IMG/VR virus record: IMGVR_UViG_3300031707_000141
Span: 1-27,455 of that record
Origin: a virus
DNA length: 27,455 nucleotides
Direction: 5' to 3' (one strand)
Shown here: piece by piece, positions 7,686 to 14,549 of the stretch
How the letters are laid out: each line of letters starts with the position of its first letter
Numbering within the stretch: the stretch's first letter is position 1
Translations under genes and position numbers: made by a program
Notes under the pieces: generated by a model
What the model was told of the DNA's origin: nothing
The model's database searches: none
The model's input: the letters and a program-made list of their open reading frames with translations, nothing else

Positions 7686-9221
7686 TTATAATTGTGGTGT
7701 TAAATCAAAAGTAAATGAATCTAATTGACCCATTAAGTTAAATTTCATTGAACCAGTAACTGCTCCAGAAGTATTAACTACAACGCTTAGGTTTGTTTTA
7801 AATTCAGTTTCAAGTTCTGCTGAATATTGAAGCACATTATAAGGAAAATCAGTCAAATCTAACCAAAGCTTAATAATATAAGCTCTAATTGATTTTTCGT
7901 TAGCATAAGTTGCTAATGGATTGTTTGGTAAATCTCCGCTAGTTAACCCAGATTGAGCATAAAAACTTTTCATATTTTTGAAAATATACTCTCTGGCAAT
8001 AGTGGCGCAATCAGACTTATTTAATGTTTGATAAGTATAACCATCAGCAGTTGGAGTAGCTTGTTTGTAAGCAGTTGTCCAAAATTTATTAGTAACTGCA
8101 ACAATTCCGCTTTCATCCATGCTTAAAGTTGAACCACCTAAATCACCCAAACCTTCAATTTCAATTAGAGTAAATCCTTTTCCAGTTGCAATCGTGTTAA
8201 GATCATTAAGCTTCATGTTAGCATAAGGCAAGCCAGCAGTGAATAAACCACCTCTGTTATTGTTGCTCATCATGAATGAGCTAATAGAAGCGTTTTCTTT
8301 TAATCTTTGCGCTCTCAAGCCAGCAATATAAGCTGGTAAAACATAATCTAACTCAACAATTTCGCTTCCTTTCCAATCAGAATCATTCACTAATTTTAAA
8401 CAGATATAAGGAGTAATTACTTTTGAAGCTAGTGTTGCAGGAGCTAAAGCTGTTACATGGTTAGCATAAGTATCAGTTTTGCAAACTATACCAACGCCAT
8501 CTAAGATAGCATTTCTAGTATTAAACTTAGCTTCTAAATGAGTTTTTACACTTGCCAAAAAGCATACTGGGAAAATAATATCATATCTTGCAGCATCAAT
8601 TTTAGATAAAATACCAGTCAAGACAGGATCGGTTGCGCCACTTGTAAAAGCTGTTATTGTTGCAGCAACTCCACTTGGCAAAGTTTCAACTTTAATAGAA
8701 ATTCTATTGCCTTCCGTTCCATCATTTTTAGCTGTGAAGGTAACTGTTCCAGTTGTATTTGAAGCTGTTACAGGTGAATTACTATCAGCAGTAATAGCAG
8801 TTACTAAATCAGCACCAATAGTTGTTGCTGTTGAGGCTGTTGTTACTGCAATTGCATATTTGTTTTTAGTGTAAGAACCCACAGTTACATATAAAGTGCC
8901 AGCGACAGGAGTTGAGGCGGTAAAAGCAACTGATCCAGTAGCTTGAACGCCAGAAGCATTATCCGAAACAATAATTGCATCCAATCTTGTGTTAGGGCTT
9001 GCTTGTCTAAAAGCGTCAATCATTAAATGACCAATTGAGCCAGCTCCACAAAGGTCTTTACCCGCATTAAGTCCAGTTCCAATATTTGAAACTAAATTGC
9101 CGCTTGTAAAAGAACCAGCAGATGTTCCTTGAGCTAAAATTAAAGGGATTCTTGCTCCAGCATTAATTTTTTGTAGTGAAGATTGTAAATTAGCTTCTGT
9201 AATAGGATAAGTACCAGCCAT
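7686..9221 (-). CDS. Tail sheath protein (Mu gpL-like)
   Basis: 511-residue contractile sheath subunit. Residues ~20-80 (ARIPLILAQGTS, GKDLCGAGSIGHLMIDAFRQASPNT) match the N-terminal Mu sheath pattern. Residues ~95-195 form the Mu-type inserted beta domain (TASTATTIGADLVTAITADS, then TVTFTAKNDGTEGNRISI). The C-terminal part (DLTDFPYNVLQYSAELETEF...MGQLDSFTFDL) is the conserved interlocking segment. First gene after a two-residue-scale spacing from the small gene at 9224. Its presence makes this a myophage. The internal insertion is rich in Thr/Ala and Ser, as in other sheaths. Confidence 0.9.
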   Translation of the reverse strand: MAGTYPITEANLQSSLQKINAGARIPLILAQGTSAGSFTSGNLVSNIGTGLNAGKDLCGAGSIGHLMIDAFRQASPNTRLDAIIVSDNASGVQATGSVAFTASTPVAGTLYVTVGSYTKNKYAIAVTTASTATTIGADLVTAITADSNSPVTASNTTGTVTFTAKNDGTEGNRISIKVETLPSGVAATITAFTSGATDPVLTGILSKIDAARYDIIFPVCFLASVKTHLEAKFNTRNAILDGVGIVCKTDTYANHVTALAPATLASKVITPYICLKLVNDSDWKGSEIVELDYVLPAYIAGLRAQRLKENASISSFMMSNNNRGGLFTAGLPYANMKLNDLNTIATGKGFTLIEIEGLGDLGGSTLSMDESGIVAVTNKFWTTAYKQATPTADGYTYQTLNKSDCATIAREYIFKNMKSFYAQSGLTSGDLPNNPLATYANEKSIRAYIIKLWLDLTDFPYNVLQYSAELETEFKTNLSVVVNTSGAVTGSMKFNLMGQLDSFTFDLTPQL

Positions 9222-9223
9222 AA

Positions 9224-9424
9224 TTATTCTTTTGATTTAGTTTTAAGTGATGATTTTGTAATAAGTTGGAAGTTAGATTTATTTTCTTCAAATCTAAGTT
9301 GTTCAAACCAAATGGAATCTAGGGGAGTGTTAGCTTCATCTACTTCAATTTCTATTGAAGTTTCTGCTTTATACCATTTTTTCTTGATATAAAAGTCTTT
9401 TAAAAACTTTAATTCTGCTTTCAT
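9224..9424 (-). CDS. Small hypothetical protein at the Mu gp38 position
   Basis: 66 residues, charged, with a Lys-rich N-terminus (KAELKFLKDFYIKKKWYKAE) and a Lys/Ser-rich end. In Mu and relatives a small DUF2635-type protein precedes the sheath gene, and position is the main reason to suggest an equivalent; the sequence itself does not clearly show that family's motif. It is the first gene of the tail operon after the divergent terminase promoter region, two bases before the sheath ATG. Function unknown. Confidence 0.6.
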   Translation of the reverse strand: MKAELKFLKDFYIKKKWYKAETSIEIEVDEANTPLDSIWFEQLRFEENKSNFQLITKSSLKTKSKE

Positions 9425-9441
9425 TTTTTATTTTGTTTAGT

Positions 9442-9471
9442 GTGGTGAACTAAAAATTTGGTAGTGGTGAT
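9442..9471 (-). promoter_or_regulatory. Two TCACCAC motifs upstream of the tail operon
   Basis: GTGGTGA occurs at 9442-9448 and 9464-9470, i.e. TCACCAC twice in the minus sense, 18-46 bases upstream of the ATG at 9424. The outer copy extends to ATCACCACT (9471-9463), the exact inverted partner of 9545-9553 before the terminase gene. The same heptamer precedes the protease and portal genes. It could mark a promoter start region; no protein target is known. Confidence 0.5.
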
Positions 9472-9508
9472 ACCTTGAAAATAATTAAACTTATAAAAAA
9501 ACAAGTTG

Positions 9509-9546
9509 CAATTAATATTAACTGTTATTAACTTTAAGTTAATAAT
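9509..9546 (+). promoter_or_regulatory. Conserved 38-bp block with 21-bp palindrome (copy 1)
   Basis: At 9525-9545 TTATTAACTT and its reverse complement surround a single central T, a perfect 21-bp palindrome. The surrounding 38 bases match 19836-19873 at 33 positions. Both copies sit just upstream of plus-strand genes that lie among minus-strand genes. A dimeric regulator binding site is the simplest reading. The terminase ATG follows 14 bases after the block. Confidence 0.7.
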
Positions 9547-9560
9547 CACCACTTATTAAT

Positions 9561-11039
9561 ATGAACTTAGACCCGAACTTCCTAGCCAAATTAGCACAAG
9601 AAAGTGCAAACGAGACAATCAAAAGCAATTTTAGAGATTACTTTAAGAAATTTGCTTATCCGTTTATTCATCCAAGTTCTCCACTAATTGAGACTTGGAG
9701 TATTGATTTAATGTGTGAATATGCTCAAGCCGTTGCTGATGGTGAAATTGAAAGGCTTATCATAAATATTCCTCCTGGTCTAATGAAGTCCACAATATGG
9801 TCTTCCGCCCTCCCTTCTTATATTCTCGGACGAACTCCTTATGAAAAAATATTTGCTATTTCAAACAAAGAAAATCTTGTAAATAGAAATATCGGTTGGA
9901 CTAAAAGAATTACTGAAACAAAAAGATTCCAAGAGCTTTTCCCAGAATTTAAAGCTGATGATCGAAAAAACACAGAAACACATTTTAGAACCACAATGGG
10001 TGGTGAAATGCAGGGCTTTGCAACAGAAGGAAATATTACAGGTGAGAGAGCAAATTATCTTTTATTTGATGACTACATGTCTTCCACAATGATGCAATCA
10101 GAAGCCACTAAAATTAGGCTTTTGAATAAGTTTGCAGATACATTTGAAAGCCGTGGAAGCGTAGTTAGAAATAGCTTTGTAATAATAGAGCAAAGACTTG
10201 GCGTAAGTGATTTAACTGGCTTCCTTTTAAGAACTAGAGGTAAGGAATATACTCACTTATGTTTGCCAGTAGAGTTTGAGAAAAAACAGTATTTTTATTT
10301 TGGTGATTTTAAGAAAGAAATTAACGAAGGAGACTTGCTTGCCCCAGAATTGCCAAGATTTACAAGAGAGAAAGTTGACGAACTCAAAAACCGAACTGTA
10401 GATACTGAAACAGGAATTGCGAATGGCAAGCAAGTATTCTATACGCAATACATGCAAAAGCCAGTTGCAGAAGGTGGCAACATGGTCGATATGAACTGGT
10501 TTCAAAGATTCGACCTTGAAAACTTGCCTTATATGCAATTTGATTCTGTTTATGTCAGTGCAGATACAGCTCAAAAAGTAAAAGAAATAAATGACCCTTC
10601 TGGGTTTCTCAAATTTGGTGTAAAAGGCACTTCTGTTTATCTTATTGATCGTTATAATCAAAGGGCAATATATCAAGATACAAAGAAAAATCTTCTAATG
10701 TTTGCCTCTAAATTTCCAACAGCAAACTCTATTTTAATTGAAGATGCAAACACTGGTTCATCTTTAATTCAAGAGCTGCCAAAAGAGTGTAGTTTTGGTA
10801 TAGTGCCAATTTCTCATGGGGGAATAAAAAAAGAAATTAGATTTTACAATGCAACTGGCGCAATGGCTAATGGAAATATTTATATTCCAAAACAAGCAAC
10901 TTGGTTATTTGATTTTGAAGATTCTTTAATGCAATTTCCAAATGGCTCTCATGATGAAGACCCAGATTGTCTCGCTCAATTTCTTAGTTGGTTTAAAAAC
11001 AACTCTATTGATTGGGATAAAATGTTTACGGTGTTTTAA
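9561..11039 (+). CDS. terL: Large terminase subunit (DNA packaging ATPase/nuclease)
   Basis: 492-residue motor that cuts and pumps phage DNA into the procapsid through the portal. The ATPase domain shows a Walker A-like PPGLMKST (71-78), Walker B YLLFDD (166-171) and the coupling region FVIIEQRLGVSDLTG (~206-220), equivalent to ViiQtR..eDDltG. The RNase H-like nuclease domain shows D335 in YVSADTAQK, acidic residues in LIEDANTG (E394/D395) and D467/D469 in HDEDPDCLAQF. Length is typical. It stands alone on the plus strand, away from the small terminase candidate and portal, and its stop overlaps the stop of the convergent gene by 4 nt. Promoter region shares a palindromic block with the cargo operon. 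Confidence 0.92.
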   Translation: MNLDPNFLAKLAQESANETIKSNFRDYFKKFAYPFIHPSSPLIETWSIDLMCEYAQAVADGEIERLIINIPPGLMKSTIWSSALPSYILGRTPYEKIFAISNKENLVNRNIGWTKRITETKRFQELFPEFKADDRKNTETHFRTTMGGEMQGFATEGNITGERANYLLFDDYMSSTMMQSEATKIRLLNKFADTFESRGSVVRNSFVIIEQRLGVSDLTGFLLRTRGKEYTHLCLPVEFEKKQYFYFGDFKKEINEGDLLAPELPRFTREKVDELKNRTVDTETGIANGKQVFYTQYMQKPVAEGGNMVDMNWFQRFDLENLPYMQFDSVYVSADTAQKVKEINDPSGFLKFGVKGTSVYLIDRYNQRAIYQDTKKNLLMFASKFPTANSILIEDANTGSSLIQELPKECSFGIVPISHGGIKKEIRFYNATGAMANGNIYIPKQATWLFDFEDSLMQFPNGSHDEDPDCLAQFLSWFKNNSIDWDKMFTVF

Positions 11040-12400
11040 GACTCCTCATCAACATCGCCATCAATTTCCATTACAGAAGTTTCAAAACCTTCATTATCTA
11101 AAACATCAAAGTCAAATGTTCTAAAGGCGAATACATCATCAGGTTCAATTGCATCACCTTGGTTATAATAAGCGTTAGCTTGGAAAATATACCTATAAAC
11201 AAAAAAAGCTCGGTTAAATAAAAATTCTCCATCACCATTATATAAAAGACTTGAATATTTTCCTTCTACTAAAGGAAAAGAGGGTTTAAATCCAAGTAAT
11301 GATCTAAAAATATAAGGCATATATGAAAATCCTAAATCTTTTATAGAACTGTATAATAACCTATCATTAGTAGAGCCACAAGGAAGGAAAATATAACAAA
11401 CTGCATTTCTATAAAGTTGACCTCTAATTAAAGAACCATTTAAATTATTACCTATTCCATCTCCACTATTTGTTTGGCTTTTTGTCGGTAAGCCATCTTC
11501 AATAACAACCATAATCCATTTTTTAGATTGATTTGTTTCAGATTCGCTTTGAAAAAGTGCCTCAGCTTCTTGAAAATTATTTACTCCAGTTATACAAGGA
11601 TCAAATCTTGCTGAAATAGTGCCTTGTGCTGGCGTTCCTAAAGTCGAAGTGCAAGCAAAAGTAAATGTTGTAGAGGTCGGCACAGATGCAACAGTTTTAT
11701 ATCCGTTGTAACCATCTTTATAAGTTGTTAGCTGAGTAATTGTGCCAGTTGCTGGGGTTACAGGATTACCGCTTACTTCAAAAATAAAAGTGTAAGCATT
11801 AATTATTTGTTTGCATTGTAAAGATCTGGCAGGGCTTGCAGCCGCATCTTGTGTTGCACCATGAACAGTATAGGTAAAAGTTGTGCTAGTTGGTACGCTG
11901 TTAAGTGTAGTAACTTTGTTGTAATTCTCATTACTAGCACCAAAAATTTGTACTTCAACATTTGCATTATTAACATATCCGTGCGCTGTCTTAGTGGTAA
12001 CTGTTGCAGTAGTTCCGCTAATTGTTATGCTTTCAATATCAATAAGAGGCGCAGATAAAAAATGGTTTTTATCAGTATAAAGCGTTTTAGTTCCATTGTA
12101 GTCAGATTGATTAGCTCCACTTATTTCAACTGTTGTATTGCCTCTAATTAAAGGGTGCTTGCCCGATGTAATTGCTAAAACATAATTACCAACTCTTGTT
12201 AAAGATGTAATTGTTAAAGGCACTTTTGCCCCAACAATTAAAACTTTTTCTCCAACTGCTAGTCCGTGAGCTGTTGCTGTTGTAGCCGTTGCAACTCCTG
12301 CTGTTTGTGTTAAAGAACTAACTGATAAATTGGTTGTAAAATCACCAGTATATCTTGGTAATATTGCTTTAAGCTGGTTTACTATTTCCTCTGTTTTCAT
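11036..12400 (-). CDS. Tail terminator-like protein (Mu gp37 position) with inserted beta modules
   Basis: 454 residues in two parts. Residues 1-20 (EEIVNQLKAILPRYTGDF) and ~270-454 (YIFLPCGSTNDRLLYSSIKDLG...FVYRYIFQANAYYNQGD) look like one split protein at the tail-terminator position. Between them, residues ~24-265 hold several related beta modules with TATAHGLA.GE.V.I.GA, TKTAHGY, ISGANQSDYNG and PVTPATGTI motifs. Pattern resembles modules that databases often label E1 FCCH-like in phage proteins (recollection, not searched). Similar modules occur in the J-like protein. Tail-terminator role is inferred from gene order (upstream of the sheath except for the inverted terminase). The C-terminus is acidic. 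Confidence 0.55.
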   Translation of the reverse strand: MKTEEIVNQLKAILPRYTGDFTTNLSVSSLTQTAGVATATTATAHGLAVGEKVLIVGAKVPLTITSLTRVGNYVLAITSGKHPLIRGNTTVEISGANQSDYNGTKTLYTDKNHFLSAPLIDIESITISGTTATVTTKTAHGYVNNANVEVQIFGASNENYNKVTTLNSVPTSTTFTYTVHGATQDAAASPARSLQCKQIINAYTFIFEVSGNPVTPATGTITQLTTYKDGYNGYKTVASVPTSTTFTFACTSTLGTPAQGTISARFDPCITGVNNFQEAEALFQSESETNQSKKWIMVVIEDGLPTKSQTNSGDGIGNNLNGSLIRGQLYRNAVCYIFLPCGSTNDRLLYSSIKDLGFSYMPYIFRSLLGFKPSFPLVEGKYSSLLYNGDGEFLFNRAFFVYRYIFQANAYYNQGDAIEPDDVFAFRTFDFDVLDNEGFETSVMEIDGDVDEES

Positions 12401-12405
12401 TTTAA

Positions 12406-12699
12406 TTAAAAATGTTTATTATTGTCTTGGTCATAAAGACTAACTATTTTTTTGTTTTGATCTATTAACTTTGATCCATAAGAAGAATCATTGATATATC
12501 TTTGTTTATTATTAATTTTATCCTTACTTATCATTAAACTTAAAAGCCAATCACAGCAAACACTAGCATAGACTATTGTTGGAGATGGTAATTTTTCTTT
12601 ATTATCCTCACAAAATTTACTAAATTCTGAATATGTTTTTAAATTTAAATATTCGTAGTAAAATTTTGGAAAAAGTAATTTAAATAGTTTTAATTTCAT
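12406..12699 (-). CDS. Hypothetical protein
   Basis: 97 residues, not recognised. N-terminus is basic and aromatic (KLKLFKLLFPKFYYEYLNLK). A CC pair sits in a hydrophobic segment at ~48-55 (ASVCCDWLLSLMI), followed by a polar Asn/Lys-rich tail ending in HF. It lies between the lysis-like small genes and the tail-terminator-like gene, six bases before the latter. No signal peptide is obvious. Confidence 0.55.
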   Translation of the reverse strand: MKLKLFKLLFPKFYYEYLNLKTYSEFSKFCEDNKEKLPSPTIVYASVCCDWLLSLMISKDKINNKQRYINDSSYGSKLIDQNKKIVSLYDQDNNKHF

Positions 12700-12730
12700 T
12701 TTCTTAATTTATTTCTTCTTAAAGATATGA

Positions 12731-12931
12731 CTAAGTATCTCTTTTTTTAATATTACTTATTCTATGACATTTTTCTAAAGGAATACAAATAATCATTCCA
12801 ATTACAAGAAGAGACGCAAAGCTATATAATTCGTCATATCCCAAGTAAAGTAAAAATTTATATAATCCATAAACAAGTAAATATAATGCAAATCTTGCCC
12901 AATTAAATATATTAGTTAGTTCTGTTTTCAT
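12731..12931 (-). CDS. Small membrane protein, possible holin
   Basis: 66 residues with two predicted hydrophobic stretches: ~11-32 (ARFALYLLVYGLYKFLLYLG) and ~38-52 (FASLLVIGMIICIPL), then a basic tail (CHRISNIKKRDT). Two-helix architecture and basic C-terminus fit small holins. Its ATG overlaps the stop of the secreted protein upstream (TAATG). No endolysin is visible nearby, so a lysis role is only inference; another membrane function is equally possible. Confidence 0.5.
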   Translation of the reverse strand: MKTELTNIFNWARFALYLLVYGLYKFLLYLGYDELYSFASLLVIGMIICIPLEKCHRISNIKKRDT

Positions 12932-13242
12932 TACTGCCTCGTGTTTTTTAATCCATTACCATATCTTAAATCTAAGATTGTAATAGTATTCTCATAATAT
13001 TCTCTGTAAACTAAAAAAGCATTAGTTAAATATTCAACTTTAGCTTCTAGGCAATTAATTCTTTCTTTATCGGTTTTTGGATTAATTTGTTTGCAAAGCT
13101 TGTTATATTCTTTTTCTGATTTTGTTTGCAACTTCTCGAAGTGTTGAGCGGCATCAACTGCGTGAGCTGGTTGACAAGAGCTAAAAAATGACATTAAAAA
13201 AGCTATTTGTAAAATTTTTTTTGGTAAAAAGTTTTTAAACAT
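12931..13242 (-). CDS. Secreted small protein, possible spanin-like
   Basis: 103 residues with an N-terminal signal: KNFLPKK, then a hydrophobic core ILQIAFLMSFFSS, then CQPAHA followed by VDAA. Both a type-I site (AHA/V) and a weak lipobox (FSSC) are possible. The mature part is helical and charged (AAQHFEKLQTKSEKEYNKLC..., LEAKVEYLTNAFLVYREYYENTI), a coiled-coil-like character shared by spanins. It overlaps its upstream neighbour by 8 nt and is translationally coupled to the putative holin. A lysis role is suggested only by this company. Confidence 0.55.
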   Translation of the reverse strand: MFKNFLPKKILQIAFLMSFFSSCQPAHAVDAAQHFEKLQTKSEKEYNKLCKQINPKTDKERINCLEAKVEYLTNAFLVYREYYENTITILDLRYGNGLKNTRQ

Positions 13243-13504
13243 TTTTTAATTCAAAATTGCGGTTAGTTCTGTTTTCTGTTAATTCAACTCTAGGAAAATT
13301 ATTTATTGATTCAATTTCAAGCGCAAATCCTGCTATGTAAGGTCTTTTTTGGTTATAATGCACTATTGAATAGCCATATAAACCGTCACACTCAATTATT
13401 TTTAGGAAATCTTCCCACGAAACAATTATCTTTTCATTAGGAAGTAAAGTACCTGCAAACAAAAGAACTTGTTCGTATATTGATTTTGTAAAAATTTTAG
13501 TCAT
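13235..13504 (-). CDS. Hypothetical protein
   Basis: 89 residues, not recognised. Mixed alpha/beta character with WEDFLKIIECDGLYGYSIVHY in the middle and an Asn/Arg-rich end (LTENRTNRNFELKN). It overlaps the secreted protein by 8 nt (ATGTTTAA), so it is part of the same small-gene cluster. The region upstream contains a cloverleaf-like set of inverted repeats (13515-13580). No signal peptide or catalytic motif is visible. Confidence 0.55.
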   Translation of the reverse strand: MTKIFTKSIYEQVLLFAGTLLPNEKIIVSWEDFLKIIECDGLYGYSIVHYNQKRPYIAGFALEIESINNFPRVELTENRTNRNFELKNV

Positions 13505-13514
13505 ATTTTTTAAG

Positions 13515-13580
13515 TTGTAGTTATTTTTTTGTCAATTTTAGATTGAGTATTAACTTATGGTTAATAAAAATAACTTACAA
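13515..13580. repeat. Nested inverted repeats upstream of 13235-13504 gene
   Basis: Outer arms TTGTAGTTATTTTT (13515-13528) and 13566-13580 pair along ~14 bp with one bulge. Inside are two small hairpins: TCAAT/ATTGA (13532-13536, 13542-13546) and TATTAAC/GTTAATA (13548-13554, 13560-13566). The second is a degenerate version of the palindrome found at 9525 and 19853. It may be a terminator/operator for the gene at 13504, or a structured 5' leader. Confidence 0.5.
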
Positions 13581-13583
13581 TAA

Positions 13584-14057
13584 CTATTTTATTTTAGAGT
13601 TTATGGCTTGTCTTATGTTGTTCATAATGTTGCCGCGAGCTAAAGTAATTGGGCGAATAAGGTTGTTTCTTGGGGCAATATAAGCTCCGCTTTCATTTCT
13701 ACCGCCTTTCTCTTGAATAGCCGCATAAGGTGTATTTGCAGAAATTTCTAATCTATTAGTACCAAGTGTTTTCCCTCTAACGCTTCTTGCTAATTCTCCA
13801 GATAAGATTGCAGAGCTTTCTGATCCACTTTTATTTGAGGCTTGATGATTTATATATCTTCTTCTTTTCTTTACAATTATTGGGTAAATTTTGCCTGTTT
13901 TAGGCTTGTTCATCTCATTTTTAATAAGTCCGCCTGTTGTAGTTCCTGCGCTACCTGCAATTTCTATTGAGCTATTTTGCAAGCCCTTTCTAATTCCTTG
14001 TTGAATTATCTTGTCAAGATTAAAAATTGATTTTGGAATTTTAGACTTAACATTCAT
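13584..14057 (-). CDS. Tail completion/neck protein, HK97 gp10-like
   Basis: 157-residue protein of the HK97 gp10 / tail-completion type that acts at the head-tail or tail-terminator junction. Residues ~105-135 carry the characteristic YAAIQEKGG...YIAPRNNLIRP pattern. N-terminus is basic and helical (SKIPKSIFNLDKIIQQGIRKGLQ). It follows the adaptor genes as expected in neck operons. The first 31 nt are duplicated 205 bp upstream, and the 5' leader is an inserted element. Start ATG at 14057 has no strong SD visible because the element now supplies the leader. Confidence 0.75.
   Translation of the reverse strand: MNVKSKIPKSIFNLDKIIQQGIRKGLQNSSIEIAGSAGTTTGGLIKNEMNKPKTGKIYPIIVKKRRRYINHQASNKSGSESSAILSGELARSVRGKTLGTNRLEISANTPYAAIQEKGGRNESGAYIAPRNNLIRPITLARGNIMNNIRQAINSKIK
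14027..14057. repeat. 31-bp direct repeat, copy A (start of neck gene)
   Basis: Identical to 14232-14262. Copy A is precisely the first 31 nt of the 13584-14057 gene (ATG to codon ~10). The copy at 14232-14262 contains the stop of the upstream 98-residue gene. Together they bracket a 174-bp segment, as expected if an element inserted and duplicated a target, or by a slippage/recombination event. Confidence 0.85.
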
Positions 14058-14231
14058 ATTAGTGTCCTTACTTTAATAATTCGCTCTCAATTAGTTTTAC
14101 TATCAACTATTACTAATTTTTATGGCTATAAACTCGGCTGATTAAAGTTGATATGTCGGGTGTTGCTTACCATGCAACTAGGTAAAAGTAAGGACATCCA
14201 CTATTTAACAAATACTAAAATAATAAGCAAC
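14058..14231. mobile_element. 174-bp insertion with structured ends (small element or RNA)
   Basis: This stretch lies between the two 31-bp repeats and has no convincing ORF. It contains TGTCCTTACTTT (14063-14074) and its exact reverse complement (14185-14196), enclosing 110 bp with further stems: TATCAACT/AGTTGATA (14101-14108, 14146-14153) and GTTGC/GCAAC (14162-14166, 14174-14178). Removing it with one repeat copy would join the upstream stop and downstream start in an ATGAATGTTAA overlap. It could be a non-autonomous MITE-like element or a structured RNA. Nothing proves which. Confidence 0.55.
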
Positions 14232-14262
14232 TTGATTTTGGAATTTTAGACTTAACATTCAT
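14232..14262. repeat. 31-bp direct repeat, copy B (end of 98-residue gene)
   Basis: Exact second copy of 14027-14057. It overlaps the 3' end of the gene at 14252-14548, which stops inside the repeat (TAA at 14252-14254 in minus sense). It still contains a complete copy of the neighbouring gene's first ten codons, running into the inserted element. Confidence 0.85.
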
Positions 14263-14548
14263 GCCATTCTTTTTTAAAATTAGGCAATCCCATTTCTTCC
14301 CAATTAGTTGGAGGCTCTGTTGCTTTAAAAATAATTTGATTATTATTTAAACAATTTTTATCTGCACAATTACATTGTTTGTGAAAAGAATAATGTCCTT
14401 TTTTTGTAAAAAGTAAAAAAATTAGATCATTGTTTTTTTGATATTTTTCTTTAAAAAAAGAAGGTGCTTTATTAACAAATAAAATATCACTAAATAATTC
14501 GTTGTTTAATTGGAATTTTTCTCTAAAAAGATTGAGTATGTTAGGCAT
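14252..14548 (-). CDS. Hypothetical Cys-containing protein
   Basis: 98 residues, not recognised. A Cys cluster CNCADKNC lies at ~59-66, preceded by a GHYSFHK segment with two His, and the protein ends WHEC; a small metal site is possible. The N-terminus is helical (NILNLFREKFQLNNELFSDILF). It lies between the head-tail adaptor and the gp10-like gene, starting just after the adaptor stop. The gene is flanked by an 18-bp inverted repeat and stops within a 31-bp direct repeat, so it may be a mobile cassette rather than a virion gene. Confidence 0.55.
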   Translation of the reverse strand: MPNILNLFREKFQLNNELFSDILFVNKAPSFFKEKYQKNNDLIFLLFTKKGHYSFHKQCNCADKNCLNNNQIIFKATEPPTNWEEMGLPNFKKEWHEC

Positions 14549-14549
14549 A

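Noticed and set aside
10257-10676. 139-residue minus-strand ORF inside TerL
   Set aside because: Antisense to a terminase with intact motifs; its composition is typical of a reversed frame.
11036-11039. Convergent gene overlap as an assembly error
   Set aside because: Both reading frames are intact with normal ends on either side and TTAA serves both stops; there is no sequence sign of a joint.
14063-14196. Structured region as a tRNA or group I intron
   Set aside because: No acceptor stem, CCA end or T-loop consensus, and no group I P/Q/R/S-like core or intron-type splice pattern seen; it is shorter than a normal group I intron.
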